Source of the DNA: Cytospora piceicola | Lineage: Eukaryota > Ascomycota > Sordariomycetes > Diaporthales > Cytosporaceae | Direction of reading: 5' to 3' | Length of the DNA stretch: 64,000 bases | NCBI GenBank assembly: GCA_023375675.1 | Contig: JALQBC010000002.1 | Span: 1,922,001-1,986,000, forward strand | In this document: in pieces, positions 23,552-34,210 of the stretch | Layout of the letters: each line of letters begins with the position of its first letter | How positions within the stretch are numbered: the first letter of the stretch is position 1 | Translations under genes and position numbers: made by a program | The notes under the pieces: model-generated | What the model was told of the DNA's origin: nothing | What the model saw: the letters and a program-made list of their open reading frames with translations, nothing else | Databases searched by the model: none

Positions 23552-26500
23552 CTAGAAACCGGCCGTCGACAATCGTCCTCCAGTCCTGCCAGAGGTCTTT
23601 CCATCCGGGCCCTGATACGTACTCGGCACCCAGCCCTGCTCGTCGGCCGCATCCGTCGCCGCAAGAGGCACACTTGCGCCCCTCCCAGCCCTCGACGACG
23701 GCACCCTTCTCGTAGTCCTTCTCAAATTGGGCATACTCTCCGTGTAGTCCTCGTCGATGTCATCATCTGCATACACCTCGTAGTAGGCAGACTCGGGTTC
23801 GACTTCAGATTCCTCAGGCGCAGGGCTACTGGTCAAGAGCGAGACCACCTGTGAGTCCTGGAGTGGGTTGTAAACCGACTCCTTGTGATCACTGCTGGTG
23901 CGGGTGCTGGCCTTGGTCTTGTTTGCAACGTTCAAGCCTGATGGTGACGCCGCGTTGAAGGGGTTCCTGCTTTCTTGTGAGCGTGCGGCCGAAGAAGCGG
24001 AGCCCTTGCGCTGGCGAGGTTTGGATCGTGTAGGCGGCGAGACCGATGCATCGAAGCTAGCGATGAACGACTTCGGTCTGCCATTGGGGGTAGAAGGTCC
24101 AATCACACTTTTGTTCTTACCCTTAACTGGAGACTTCGTCGTTGCTGCCAGAGGGGAGCTCGGCAGGTCTACCAGGGGACTCGTTTGACGAGTCCGCTGG
24201 AAGCTTTGCGGACTGCCATTGACGCTACTCTTCCTGCCCTTCCCCGGGGACCTTGAGCTCGCCGCCCAAGGCAAACCTGCCTCGTCGGTGTTCGGTAGCT
24301 GGCTCAGTCTCTGAGCTGGCTGGGACAGCGGTTCGCCCTGGACTCTGTCCGCACCGAAGGATTCTTCCTTGATTTGTTCCTGAAACCTTGTGCTGGCTGG
24401 CTGTGATCCTATTAACTCGATGCCAAGGAAGATGCTCGAAGAGCGTGTAGAGCTTGAGCTGCCCGAGCCCGGAGGACTACTGTCCTCAGGGCCGCGCTGT
24501 GCTGACTTTGACGGCGTGAAGACTGCATTTGTATTTATTACAGTATGCAAGTCATAGTTCTGCTGAGCGGGCGTCTGTTCCCGATTGCCTCGACCGTTGT
24601 TGCCAGTGCTAACATCGGGTTCACTCGAGTCGTCCAGTGAAGCGTCATCATCATCAAAGCCATCCATTATGACCGAATCGTCTGGTAGCTCGATCCCAAG
24701 ATCGTCGGAGTGCGCGACGAAGTTTGGATCAAATTGCCGACCACTCCGGGCACTTGTCTGACTGGTGAAGGAGGCATTCAGGCTGGGATACTCAATCCTC
24801 CCAGCGGGATCTGCAGGACCAGTTGTATCTCCAATACGGCCCTCGCAGAGTGCTTTACTGGATGATCGAGGAGCCGAGTGGAAACAGTCTCGGGCAAGCT
24901 CGGAAACTGGAAGATGAGACGTTTGCTGTGAGGGGCCCTTGGAGCCATACTCGGATGGCGCTTCTGACGAGGCCCTTTCCGGCAAGTCTTCTTGATGTGA
25001 GAACAGTACCAAGGTTGCCTCCTCTTCCAACTGGCGTGACGGGCTACCGATTCGGAGGAATTCTGATTGGTCGGTGGATGCTCTCACCCGACGGAAGCCG
25101 CCGTCGTTGATGAGCTGGCTGATCTCCTTACGGCGCTCATCGCTGATGGGGTCTTGCTCACCAGAGTTGACGAGTTGCGCATAAAGTTGCGCGGGATATT
25201 GTGCAGAGTCGTCAGCTTCATCGTCTTCTCCATCGTCCTCATCCTCGTCCTCATCCTCATCTTCCTCCTCGTCTTCATCCTCATCTTCATCGTCTTCACC
25301 TTCGTCTTCATCTTCATCCTGGTCTTCGCACATGTCAACACCATAGTTTGTTCCTGCAATGAAGCTCTCTCCGACCGTATCGGGGCCCTGAGAGACATTG
25401 GGATGCAAGGTAGATTTCTCATCATGCTGCCGCTGCCCTTGAAGAGTGTTCTCGTGATCAAGAGTCGTCGACTGATCGCCACTGCTGCTTGAGTTGTTTC
25501 CACGCGAGTCGTTACTGTCGCATCTTTCTGAGTCCCTTTTATGCTCTGGCTGGCTGGCTGCGACCTCTATATCAATTCCCGGCAGCTGAGGGGTCTTCTC
25601 TATAGAGGCAGGTGTTGCAGGTTGTTGGACGATGCGTGGGTCTGTTGTCTCTGTAAAGGAAAGGTCTCGAAAGCCCAGATCCTCGTCCTCATTGCCTTCT
25701 TCTTCTTCGGTATCGTCATCGTCGGGTGCCTCAAACTTCCCATAGATCCTTTGGCCTTCCTCGTCGTATTCCTTTTCGGTCTTATCAACGTCTCTGTCCC
25801 GCTTCGCAAGCTGCACCTTGAAGTTATGGCCACCCTCCTCGACTTCAATGACGACGGCTGTCATGAAATCGCTTAGCATTGGTTGCCAATTTGTCGCCTT
25901 GCTCATCAATAGCTGCTTCCAAGCAATGACCATTCCAGGTCTGAGGTCCTCCGGGTGAAGTGAAGGGGCCGAGGATAAGTTTTGTGGGAGAAGTGGAAGA
26001 TCATCTTCCTCATCCTCTGCAGATTCATTCCATTCTGTAGATCCGGCATTGTGGCTATCCATCTTGGGGTCCTCCTCATCTGGGTAAGAAGGAACATCGT
26101 CGTAGTTCAGCGTCATATTTTCCTCATACACATCAACCAGCTGCCTCGACGGCTCAACTCTCCTCTTCTTTGCGCTGTGCTGACTCGACTCGTCGTAGAA
26201 TTGGGTATCATTTCGCGATTTCCTCTTGCCGCGGCGTGGCCGCTGCTGCTGCGGATCCCAGCGCTGGACAAAAGGAAAAGGAGGCTCACTGAGCTCCACT
26301 CCCTCATTGACACATTCCACCGCACGGTAAGATATTTTGTTCCTCCAGGCTTCAGAGTTCTCCTCTGTGTCCATGAGACTAGGTCTGGCATCTATGGCAG
26401 GCGAAGAGCCGAGGTCGCGTTCAGCTGCCCCTTCGGAGTGTCCGCTTGGGGCATCTGATGTCCCGAGAGACCGGAGCAATGCTGCTTTCTTGGCAGTCAA

Positions 26501-28573
26501 ATCTGCATCGCTGGCCTTTGTGCTTTCGGCTTCTTCTGGACCGGCCTCGTCACTCGACACGACTTGTCTCTGCTTTTGAAGCCTCCTACGAGCGTTGCGC
26601 TTCTGTGTCCTCGTCAAGCCCTGGCCCGGTGGCACGGTGGCTCGATCGGTCTCTTGAACTGCAGATGGGGGAGCAGGTCTAACGGAGGACGCTGTTTGTG
26701 TGTTCACCGTCCGTAGCGTGGCAGGTGTCTTGTTGGATTTCGAGAATGTACTGGGTCGAGCCTCAGAATCTGAATCTGAACCTGATTCTGAGCTTGAGCT
26801 CGAGCTGGAGTCGGAGTCGGATTCGGAATTTGATGACGAGCTGGATTCTGCTTCCTTGCCTTTCGCGCTGGTCTCATCGCTATCTCCTGAGGAAGAACTT
26901 TCTGGCTTATCCGATAGCGAGGCGGCTTCGTAAGGAGGCTTAGATGCCCCGCGCGCAATTCCAGCCCTGCCAGTTGTAGCTTTACTAGTTTGGGGCGAGG
27001 ACTCGATTACTTTCTGACGCCGACGGCTGCTGATACGCCGTTTGAAATAAGTACCGGAACCAGATGAATCATTGCTTGAACTGTCACTATCCTGTGGTGA
27101 CTTTCGTTGATGCTCTTTTGTATGGCTAAGGGACGGGTGCTGAGACTCGCTCCCACTGCTGCTCGAATCGCTGTCACTGTCACTGTCACTGTCTTCGTCG
27201 TCTTCTTCGTCTCCAGATGAAGAATTCTGATCCTCAGCAACTTCATCGCCTTGCTCATTGTTGGAAGGACTGCTCGAGAACTCATCGTCATCTTCCTCAA
27301 TGCGGCTGACTTCTCCTGGCACCTCAGCTGGCTTCCTCGGCGGCGATGACAGGACCTGGATCTCGTTGGGCAACTCCAACTGGGTGTTCAAAACCATGGT
27401 ATGTGCCAGGTCCAGTCGTGGCCTCACCTGTCGGGCCAACTTCTTCCAAACGCTACTTACGTCTCGATCGTGCTTGATGAGGAGCTTCTCGCAATAGATT
27501 GCAGACACAGCGGGGAAAGCACATCGGATGGCGGTGATTTTGTCTATGAGCTCGAGGTCCAGCTGTGTTCGTATCTCCGTTGCTGGCGGTTGAGGCTGGA
27601 CTGGAGATTCATTTCGAGCCTCCTCGTCGGTGGCACGGTCAAAGTCGTCAACTTGTTCTCTCGAAGCTGATGAGCGACCGACATGCTCGCCAACGTTACC
27701 ATTGAGGGGGCGAAAGCGTCCTTGCTCTCGGTCTTGAGCACCCGCGGGCCCATTGGCAGCAGCTTCCTCGGAAAGGCCCCTCAGCTCGTCCTGGATGTCG
27801 TATTCTTCGTTCTCTCCATCTTCTTCATCATCTTCATCATCCTCTCCGTCGTCGGACCCAGATGCTTCATCGCCACCCTCCTCATCTTCAGCATCAGCGT
27901 TGGACTTTTGGACATGGACACTCGTGGTCAGGTTGTGAGGAAAGCGCACACGGCGGCTTCTGTCCCTTAGGACCGGCTCGCCATCCTGTGTCAACAGGAG
28001 TGGTTCGTCGTTGTCCTTATCGCGTTGTTGTCTCTCCCCAGCACCGATGTATCGCTCGCCTATCCCCTGGTCATAGTCATCTTCGTAGTCGTCGAGATAC
28101 TCGTCTTCGGGATCGTCTTGATCAAAATCGCCGTGATAGGTTAGCCGGCGACGCTTTCGAGGGGCAATGTGGACAACAGGCCGGCCTCTCGGGGTCCTGA
28201 GACGGGGGCGACCGTATGGGACACCGTCAACAAGATGTTGGCCACCCTGTGCGATCTGGATCCTCCCGCCCAGACGGCGTTTCTTCAGGTCGTTGGTCAG
28301 GAGAGGTCGGATGAAGACCTCGTCATCCTTGTCTAGAACACTGGCGATAGGCTGGAAGTGCAGACACTCATAGGCGTTTCCGTCCTTGTCATGCAGCTCG
28401 ACGGCATAATCTTCCAGACCCCAATCTTCTGTTTCGAGCGGGATGGTGTCGTTGACGATCTCGACGAGGTTTGCGACAGTAGGATCGTGGGCCAGAGGAA
28501 CGTTGAAGAGAATCCTGGTATCTGGCAGGCCGTTGCGGCGGACCACCAGACGGAGGCGCAGGTTCTTGTCCAT
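23552..28573 (-). CDS. Coilin-like nuclear protein (DUF7357-type N-terminus, Tudor-like domain)
   Basis: A single frame of 1673 residues. Residues 1-95 (starting MDKNLRLRLVVRRNGLPDT) form a beta-grasp-like N-terminal domain of the kind now called DUF7357 in fungi, followed by Arg-rich motifs (RKRRRL). Around 335-385 is a UBA/CUE-like helix block (ITAIRCAFPAVSAIYCEKLL). Long Ser/Asp/Glu-rich disordered tracts follow. Around 870-950 is a Tudor-like block: GMVIAWKQLLMS, W-x-P-x-x-SDFMTAVVIEVEE, and then LSFTETTDPRIV, which parallels the atypical Tudor of coilin, including its end (W-K-E-L-x-x-P-R). Residues about 1080-1130 are almost pure Asp/Glu. Coilin organises Cajal bodies and snRNP maturation, and a similar nuclear scaffold role is inferred. 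The extended tail after the Tudor-like block is unlike animal coilin. Confidence 0.7.
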   Translation of the reverse strand: MDKNLRLRLVVRRNGLPDTRILFNVPLAHDPTVANLVEIVNDTIPLETEDWGLEDYAVELHDKDGNAYECLHFQPIASVLDKDDEVFIRPLLTNDLKKRRLGGRIQIAQGGQHLVDGVPYGRPRLRTPRGRPVVHIAPRKRRRLTYHGDFDQDDPEDEYLDDYEDDYDQGIGERYIGAGERQQRDKDNDEPLLLTQDGEPVLRDRSRRVRFPHNLTTSVHVQKSNADAEDEEGGDEASGSDDGEDDEDDEEDGENEEYDIQDELRGLSEEAAANGPAGAQDREQGRFRPLNGNVGEHVGRSSASREQVDDFDRATDEEARNESPVQPQPPATEIRTQLDLELIDKITAIRCAFPAVSAIYCEKLLIKHDRDVSSVWKKLARQVRPRLDLAHTMVLNTQLELPNEIQVLSSPPRKPAEVPGEVSRIEEDDDEFSSSPSNNEQGDEVAEDQNSSSGDEEDDEDSDSDSDSDSSSSGSESQHPSLSHTKEHQRKSPQDSDSSSNDSSGSGTYFKRRISSRRRQKVIESSPQTSKATTGRAGIARGASKPPYEAASLSDKPESSSSGDSDETSAKGKEAESSSSSNSESDSDSSSSSSSESGSDSDSEARPSTFSKSNKTPATLRTVNTQTASSVRPAPPSAVQETDRATVPPGQGLTRTQKRNARRRLQKQRQVVSSDEAGPEEAESTKASDADLTAKKAALLRSLGTSDAPSGHSEGAAERDLGSSPAIDARPSLMDTEENSEAWRNKISYRAVECVNEGVELSEPPFPFVQRWDPQQQRPRRGKRKSRNDTQFYDESSQHSAKKRRVEPSRQLVDVYEENMTLNYDDVPSYPDEEDPKMDSHNAGSTEWNESAEDEEDDLPLLPQNLSSAPSLHPEDLRPGMVIAWKQLLMSKATNWQPMLSDFMTAVVIEVEEGGHNFKVQLAKRDRDVDKTEKEYDEEGQRIYGKFEAPDDDDTEEEEGNEDEDLGFRDLSFTETTDPRIVQQPATPASIEKTPQLPGIDIEVAASQPEHKRDSERCDSNDSRGNNSSSSGDQSTTLDHENTLQGQRQHDEKSTLHPNVSQGPDTVGESFIAGTNYGVDMCEDQDEDEDEGEDDEDEDEDEEEDEDEDEDEDDGEDDEADDSAQYPAQLYAQLVNSGEQDPISDERRKEISQLINDGGFRRVRASTDQSEFLRIGSPSRQLEEEATLVLFSHQEDLPERASSEAPSEYGSKGPSQQTSHLPVSELARDCFHSAPRSSSKALCEGRIGDTTGPADPAGRIEYPSLNASFTSQTSARSGRQFDPNFVAHSDDLGIELPDDSVIMDGFDDDDASLDDSSEPDVSTGNNGRGNREQTPAQQNYDLHTVINTNAVFTPSKSAQRGPEDSSPPGSGSSSSTRSSSIFLGIELIGSQPASTRFQEQIKEESFGADRVQGEPLSQPAQRLSQLPNTDEAGLPWAASSRSPGKGRKSSVNGSPQSFQRTRQTSPLVDLPSSPLAATTKSPVKGKNKSVIGPSTPNGRPKSFIASFDASVSPPTRSKPRQRKGSASSAARSQESRNPFNAASPSGLNVANKTKASTRTSSDHKESVYNPLQDSQVVSLLTSSPAPEESEVEPESAYYEVYADDDIDEDYTESMPNLRRTTRRVPSSRAGRGASVPLAATDAADEQGWVPSTYQGPDGKTSGRTGGRLSTAGF

Positions 28574-29352
28574 ATTTTCCCGTCTTTGTATCTATGTGCT
28601 TGATATCTCCTTTCGTGCTGGTATTTGATATGTATTGAATTATGGTGATGGCGTTGTCGCGAGGGTCACCGACGTGGTGTCGCAAGGTCGCGTTTGGACG
28701 TGCAGTAAGTAAGTAAGTGAAGTAGAATCAATTAATCGAGATCATTCGAGACGGTGGCAGACATCCCATGGGATGATATATTGCAGGAGACACAGAGAGA
28801 GAGAGTTGATCGCGACATAACAGAATACACTGAAAAGGGGAATGATGCCACTGTGGTGATGAACTTTAGAACCAGTCAAAGTCAAAGTCAGTCGGTCAAT
28901 CAGCCAGCCAGCCAGTCAGTCAGTTGGTGTATTGCGCCTACTGAAGCTGCAGACGCGTCGGAAAAGGTTACAGCGCCGCGTCCACTTGCCGCAATTCTGT
29001 AAAGAGTCAACTGGCACAGGGAAGTAAAGACAGCAGGCGCGGGGCACGGCAGCGTGTTATGGGGGTTAGGGTTTATATCGAGTTTTCTTCTTAGGGGGGG
29101 TGGGTGTGTGTCAGTTGGGGGTTATGAATTCTACCAACCTCCCTCCCCTGTTCGAAACATCCGCTCCAGTAAGCAATTTCTTGTAATTTATAATTATAGA
29201 AGAACTGAAGAATACACATGTAGAGTCATTATTACCGTCGTTCCATCGCTTGGCGTTTTCACAAAGCTGTCCCCTTCACGATGGGCCTCGAGTGGGCCTC
29301 GAGGTCCCATATGCAACCATCAATATCGAGAAACCCTCCAGGTGCTCTCCCC
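28574..29352. other. Intergenic region upstream of the coilin-like gene
   Basis: It holds the presumed promoter, an imperfect (CAGT/CCAG)n tract at 28872-28925 and a telobox-like GGGGTTAGGGTTT at 29062-29073. No supported gene. Confidence 0.5.
28872..28925. repeat. Imperfect AGTC/CCAG tetranucleotide tract
   Basis: Short runs of AGTCAA, CAGC and CAGT units lie upstream of the coilin-like gene. Confidence 0.7.
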
Positions 29353-29967
29353 CTACATGTACCGGTACCAGTAAGACTGTAATCCCATGACTGGCACCAC
29401 TATCCCAAAGACAAATTTGAGCAACACTCCGCATAGCTCGGCAGTGCTTTTCCCGGCTTCACTTGCCGTGGGCGATGATGTCGACGTACTCGCTGTACTT
29501 GTCCCTCTAGCTGTGCTGCCCATGCTGCCCACGCTGCTGGTCTCGGACGTTGACGTCGTCGACACCGTGGTTGTTATAGTTGATGTGGTTGATACCGCCG
29601 AGATACCGGTCGTCACGCTCGTGGATGATCTGCTGGCTGTAGTAGGCGTTGCATCCGGTGAGCTTGCCACGCATTGGGCCCTGGGGCATTTGCTGCAGTC
29701 CAGCGACTCGACGACCTGGCATTCTTCGCTAGAAGGACAGGCTGGGCACGTCGGCATAACCTCTGGACAGATGACGCACCCGCTATGTCGAGGGAGGAGG
29801 ACTACGTATATGTATGGAGCCACTCTGTCAGCATTACTCTGGGGGCGTATCTCATGAATGGTGGAGAAAGACAACGTTGAATTAGAGGCGTGCTAATTAC
29901 CATCAGCGACGATCGAGGAGACGAAGAAGGTGATTGCTAGTATAGACACTGAGAGCTGCATCTTCAT
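29353..29967 (-). CDS. Opy2 N-terminal-domain protein, short and surface anchored
   Basis: Two exons (29967-29901 and 29801-29353, minus) joined across a 99-nt intron give 171 residues. Exon 1 is almost exactly a signal peptide, MKMQLSVSILAITFFVSS. The mature N-terminus carries eight cysteines in the Opy2 pattern: GCVICPE, CPACPSSEECQ and CSKCPRAQC. A Ser/Thr-rich stalk of about 60 residues follows, and the chain ends with a hydrophobic stretch (LLKFVFGIVVPVMGL) and only a few residues after it. Yeast Opy2 is a plasma-membrane anchor for Ste50 in the HOG pathway and needs a long cytosolic tail. That tail is absent here, so a role as sensor or wall-associated protein without direct signalling is more likely. 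The splice choice restores the frame and gives GT..AG. Confidence 0.75.
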
Positions 29968-31121
29968 GTGGTGCTTTCATACATGTATGTTGTATTCGGA
30001 TGGGTATGACCGCGAGAGAAGGACACAGGTGTAGGGGTGAGGTGAGTGAGATGAGGTGAGGTGTAAAGTACACAACGAAGGGGCACAGCGCTCTCCGAAT
30101 CCGCAGCCAAGAATGTCTATCAGGTCATAAATGGAAGACGCTGGGCTCTGGACACGGAGCTCCGTCCAAGTGATTAGCCTAAAGAGTCTTGACCAGCTTT
30201 CAGCGTCGCACAATGTTACGATCAACACGCCACGCCTCTGTTGTGTTTCCCGGAGTCACACTGCTTCAGTGCTGTCAGTTGACCTGCTGAAGACTGGACC
30301 ATCCGGCTCACATCCTGTTGTTGTTTTCCAATATTGAGATTTCAGTGGTGCAAAGCCCCACCACAGCACCGGCGTGTCTTCACTGGCTATTGTCGAGCGA
30401 ATCGAATCAACACGGCGTGGTTGTTGCGCCTGAATACCCCATATCTACTTCCCAAGTACCGTTGCACTCATCTCGTGTAAACCTGTGGGGTGCAAGGAGC
30501 AGAGGATAATGCAATCCCTTCTATCGAGAGTATGCTGTAGTATTGGCTGTCTATCCGAATCGAAAATACAGCCGCCGGGCATGGTCATTATACCTAGGTA
30601 GGGTGTCAAGGTAAGTAACATATGACACTTATAGTGCAAAATGGCCTGGCCCAGGACCAGTTGACTGCACGTGGTGAAGGTGACGTCCATCATGTATTAA
30701 CATATACACATGTGCACACACTATGCAGGAACACGGAAAGGTCTTGCGACGGGCAGATGGGCGCATATCCCCACAGAGTTATGGTGTGTTCCGAGATTCG
30801 GTATTGGTAGCAAACAAATAGCCGAGCAAGCAAGGCGAGCTGAGCAGCGGCACGGCTGCTGTTGTGACAAGTGGCGAAGGCTTCATGGCAACCAGCTCCT
30901 TGCGCATGACGGTGACACGTTAGCTTTGTGTGTGCGTGGCGGTGTCCTCCTCTGTGATTCTCACTTGATTTCCAAGGTACCACATGCTGCAGATTCAAAA
31001 GCTTTATTTGCCGTCTCTCTGTGGTTTGGTACTGGGCGGCTTCCCATGGACCAGTTCTACATGGAATGTAAAATTCGTAAGCCTTTTCGGGATCGCGCAT
31101 TGTGGATTTAGTTGACCAGTA
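29968..31121. other. Intergenic region, no gene seen
   Basis: About 1.15 kb upstream of the Opy2-domain gene and downstream of the GTP cyclohydrolase gene. A single TACCTAGGTA palindrome is at about 30592-30601. Short frames are not supported. Confidence 0.5.
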
Positions 31122-32446
31122 TCACTGTGGTATCGTCTCCATATCCAGCATGTGCCCCATCTTTTCGATCTGTGTGCCTCGCAGTCAGAAAAAACGCCGC
31201 CAGTGAAAAGGGTTATTGGGGAAAATCGACATACCTTGGTCTTCAAGTACCCCTCCACTTCCTTACTCCTGAACCCACCACGGCCCCTCCAGCTCAGTGG
31301 CACCATCTCCACCCTCTCCCTCACCACAACCTCTCTGTTCGGCCCCTCGACCGCGCGGATCTTATCCGGGTTATTCGTCAACAGTTTGATATCGCTTTGG
31401 CCTAGATCCGCCAAGATTGCAGTCGCCAGGCCGTAACTCCTCGCGTCTGCAGGATGTCTCAGCAAAAGGTTCGCCTCGACGGTATCGGATCCCAGATCCT
31501 GCAAGTTATACGCCTTTAACTTCTCCCCAAGCCCAATGCCTCGCCCTTCCTGCCTCAGGTATATGATGATGCCACCCGCTGTGTTGGACGGCAGCGACAT
31601 CAAGCGAGCGGCCTCGTCAAGCTGTTCGCCACAGTCACACCGCGCTGACCATGCCGTCTCACCGGTGTAGCACTCGCTGTGTATCCTCACAAGAGGGATA
31701 TCGGCAAAGCTCTTTGGCCCCTCTTCCCCCTTCTCCTCGACAGGCCTGCCCGTCATCCCGCTGGTCGATCGACCTGGGTACAGGCGACCAACGTAGGCGC
31801 CCCTGATCATCCGGTCATGCTCCGTCTCCCCCGGCCTCGGCGCATCTAAGCTCTGGCTGCGGATGTTTTCCCCAAACACAATGGCCAGATGCTCCTTGCT
31901 GTCCACGTCGTTAGTGTACAAGTGGAGAAACATCTCGGTCCCGGCAACAGTGGGGATGCGCGCGCGCACGATGCATTCGACGCGGGGGAGACGCTCGACG
32001 AGCCGGGGCCTCTTAGTGCCGCAGCCGGAAGCCGCGTCGGGGAGGGAGGAATCGACAGGCATAGCGCGCGCAGGCCGGAAGGTGGATGGAGGCACAGTGG
32101 GCGCGCCGGTGATGGAGGATGTGGACAGTGGCGGCGTTGCAACCCCTGGCGTGGAGGGCGGGGTGAATGACGGGCTGACGAGGGAGGGCGGTGGTGGTTC
32201 TGCTATCGAAGCTTCGTCTTGATCTGGGTTCGAAGTCGCGAGCCCTTGATCGTGTGGCGCTGGCACTGGCACTGGTGCTTCGCCATCGAGGGCGGCGTCT
32301 GGTACTTCGACATCGCTGTCACCGTCATGAGGAGTCGTCCTGGGGGAGTAGAAGGATGGGAGGGTGGTGATGGTGTCGTGCTCGTGGTGATGGTCCCGCC
32401 ATTGACCAGCCATTGCGGAGTCTGTGGGCGTCTCGATTCCAGGCAT
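31122..32446 (-). CDS. RIB1: GTP cyclohydrolase II
   Basis: Two exons (32446-31235 and 31169-31122, minus) with a 65-nt intron give 419 residues. The last exon is only 16 codons and ends DMETIPQ. Residues 1-150 are a disordered Pro/Ser/Thr-rich extension. The catalytic part contains [20 protein letters not shown] with the three zinc-binding cysteines and the loop [20 protein letters not shown]. It also has the [15 protein letters not shown] block and LLTNNPDKI. The enzyme opens GTP and releases formate, the first step of riboflavin synthesis in the cytosol. Reading through the intron would add an unrelated tail of about 75 residues, so the spliced form is preferred. Confidence 0.93.
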
Positions 32447-34210
32447 GATCGATGTGTAAGTTGACTAGCTTCAGGTGACTCAAGTCTGGCGTCTGCTCGG
32501 CCTAAATGGTTCACTGAGCGCCGCTTCGAGGTCTGTGCTGTCGTCTGTAGTTGTGGTTGCGGTCGCAGTTGTAGTTTCATGTGCGTAGATCGGAATGTGC
32601 GGTCCGGTGGGGCGAGCACGCTCCGTCTTACGGATCGTCGAGCTTGGGCGTCCGGAGGTGGATGGGCGAGGAGGTACGACTAGAGTCTGAATACAATTAC
32701 GGGCGCAGGTATCCGATTAGCTTGAGTCCAGACAATGGGAGATCTGAAAATAGGTAGTCTGGGAAGCGTCCACGTTGAAGTAGGCACGACATCTGCGGAG
32801 AAGTTCCCGAGTTCGGCTGACTGTCGATATAACAATTCTAATTTCTTAGTCAGGGTCTCTGGGTGATGACGAGCTCGGGGCCCGTTATAAATAATGCCTG
32901 TCCACTGCCGACACTCCTGTGGACTGGACGGCTGGACTGTGCTGACTGGTAATCAGATCTGACTCGGAACCTGACTGACAACCATGGAAGTCTTTTTGCT
33001 CTCTCTCGGTAGTCGGGCCGGAGATTGAACCCCTACATACTCTAGGTAGGTACCTAAGTAGTCCTCCTTATCCTCTTATCTCCTCTACCGTTTGTAAGCA
33101 ATACAACGACCCTTGATTGCCCAGGAGAGCTGCCAGGCACGTGCCGGGTGATCAACATCCTTCAAAACCGGGTAACGGATACCTAACAAAGCCCCTTTCC
33201 AGGAGGTCGTTGCAACTCAAGATTCACAGACTATGTATGATATCAACGTTAAGAATGTGGGCTACTCACTCCTGTTCTCCTGTCTGCCGATCAGCCCCTT
33301 CTGTGTAACTGTACCATTTTGTGACTACCTAGGTAGGCTCCTCCTTGACGTCTCGCATGATGGTCCTGCAACATTGTTCCCTCCTGTTCATCTCCCCTTC
33401 GCTCTTGTGACCTGTGGTTCCGAGGTTGAACCTTGAATCAAAGGTTTTATCGTACCAACAGAAGCACTAGAGCTTACAGTCCCTTTGCTCTTAAGTTGTT
33501 GCTGACTGTCTAATCATGTACTTACTGGAGTACCTACATATGTAGGCGACACAACTCTGGAGAATTGGCGCAAGCCAAAGTCGATAGTTTGTTCATTATG
33601 TTTCTTTAGAACAGTTTAGTTAGAGCTCTTACAAATGGGTGGCCCTACATCATATAGCAGCAAATGACTTATAGTTATGTACGAATTCCGTTTAAACTGT
33701 CCTTGAAGAGAAGAAGCCCCTCTCCTTCCATTCGATCATTCTTTCTCCTTTTCAAAAGACACCCTCCAAAATTAAACCACTGCCGGGACCCAGGGCAGTA
33801 CCCAGGTGCCCTTATTTCATGTCTTTATCCATGGTCAAAATGCAATGAAATCGGAAGAGGAACGAACCCCCACATCAACTAAGTAGACATCTATGACCAA
33901 GATCCCATCAAGTCAAATAGCTGTAGAATCACCGGTGATCTGCACATGTGTGTGTATGTTCCAGAAGCTTCCGATTTTCAATAAAGATCTCTCTGGGGAA
34001 GTCTGACCCAAGGTGGGGGGCGGCCCCTTCGGAATGATGTGTATATAATCGAATTCAGTTCCCTACTTGAGTAATAGGTATGGGTGGATTATTGAGTATT
34101 GGGAGGAATATTTCGACGTGCGGAATATTTGTAGGTGCGTAAGGCCTATAGATTCTCTGATATCAGAATATTTTCCAAGCCGGTCTGCGAAAGGCTTGCC
34201 AGCGACTGGT
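32447..34210. other. Intergenic region, no gene seen
   Basis: About 1.8 kb containing the GTP cyclohydrolase promoter and the 3' flank of the permease. TACCTAGGTA-like palindromes occur near 33041-33056 and 33328-33337. No coding sequence is supported. Confidence 0.5.

Noticed and set aside
25067..25503. Long frames opposite and beside the acidic tract of the coilin-like gene
   Set aside because: They are shadows of GAG/GAT-rich codons and lack independent signals.
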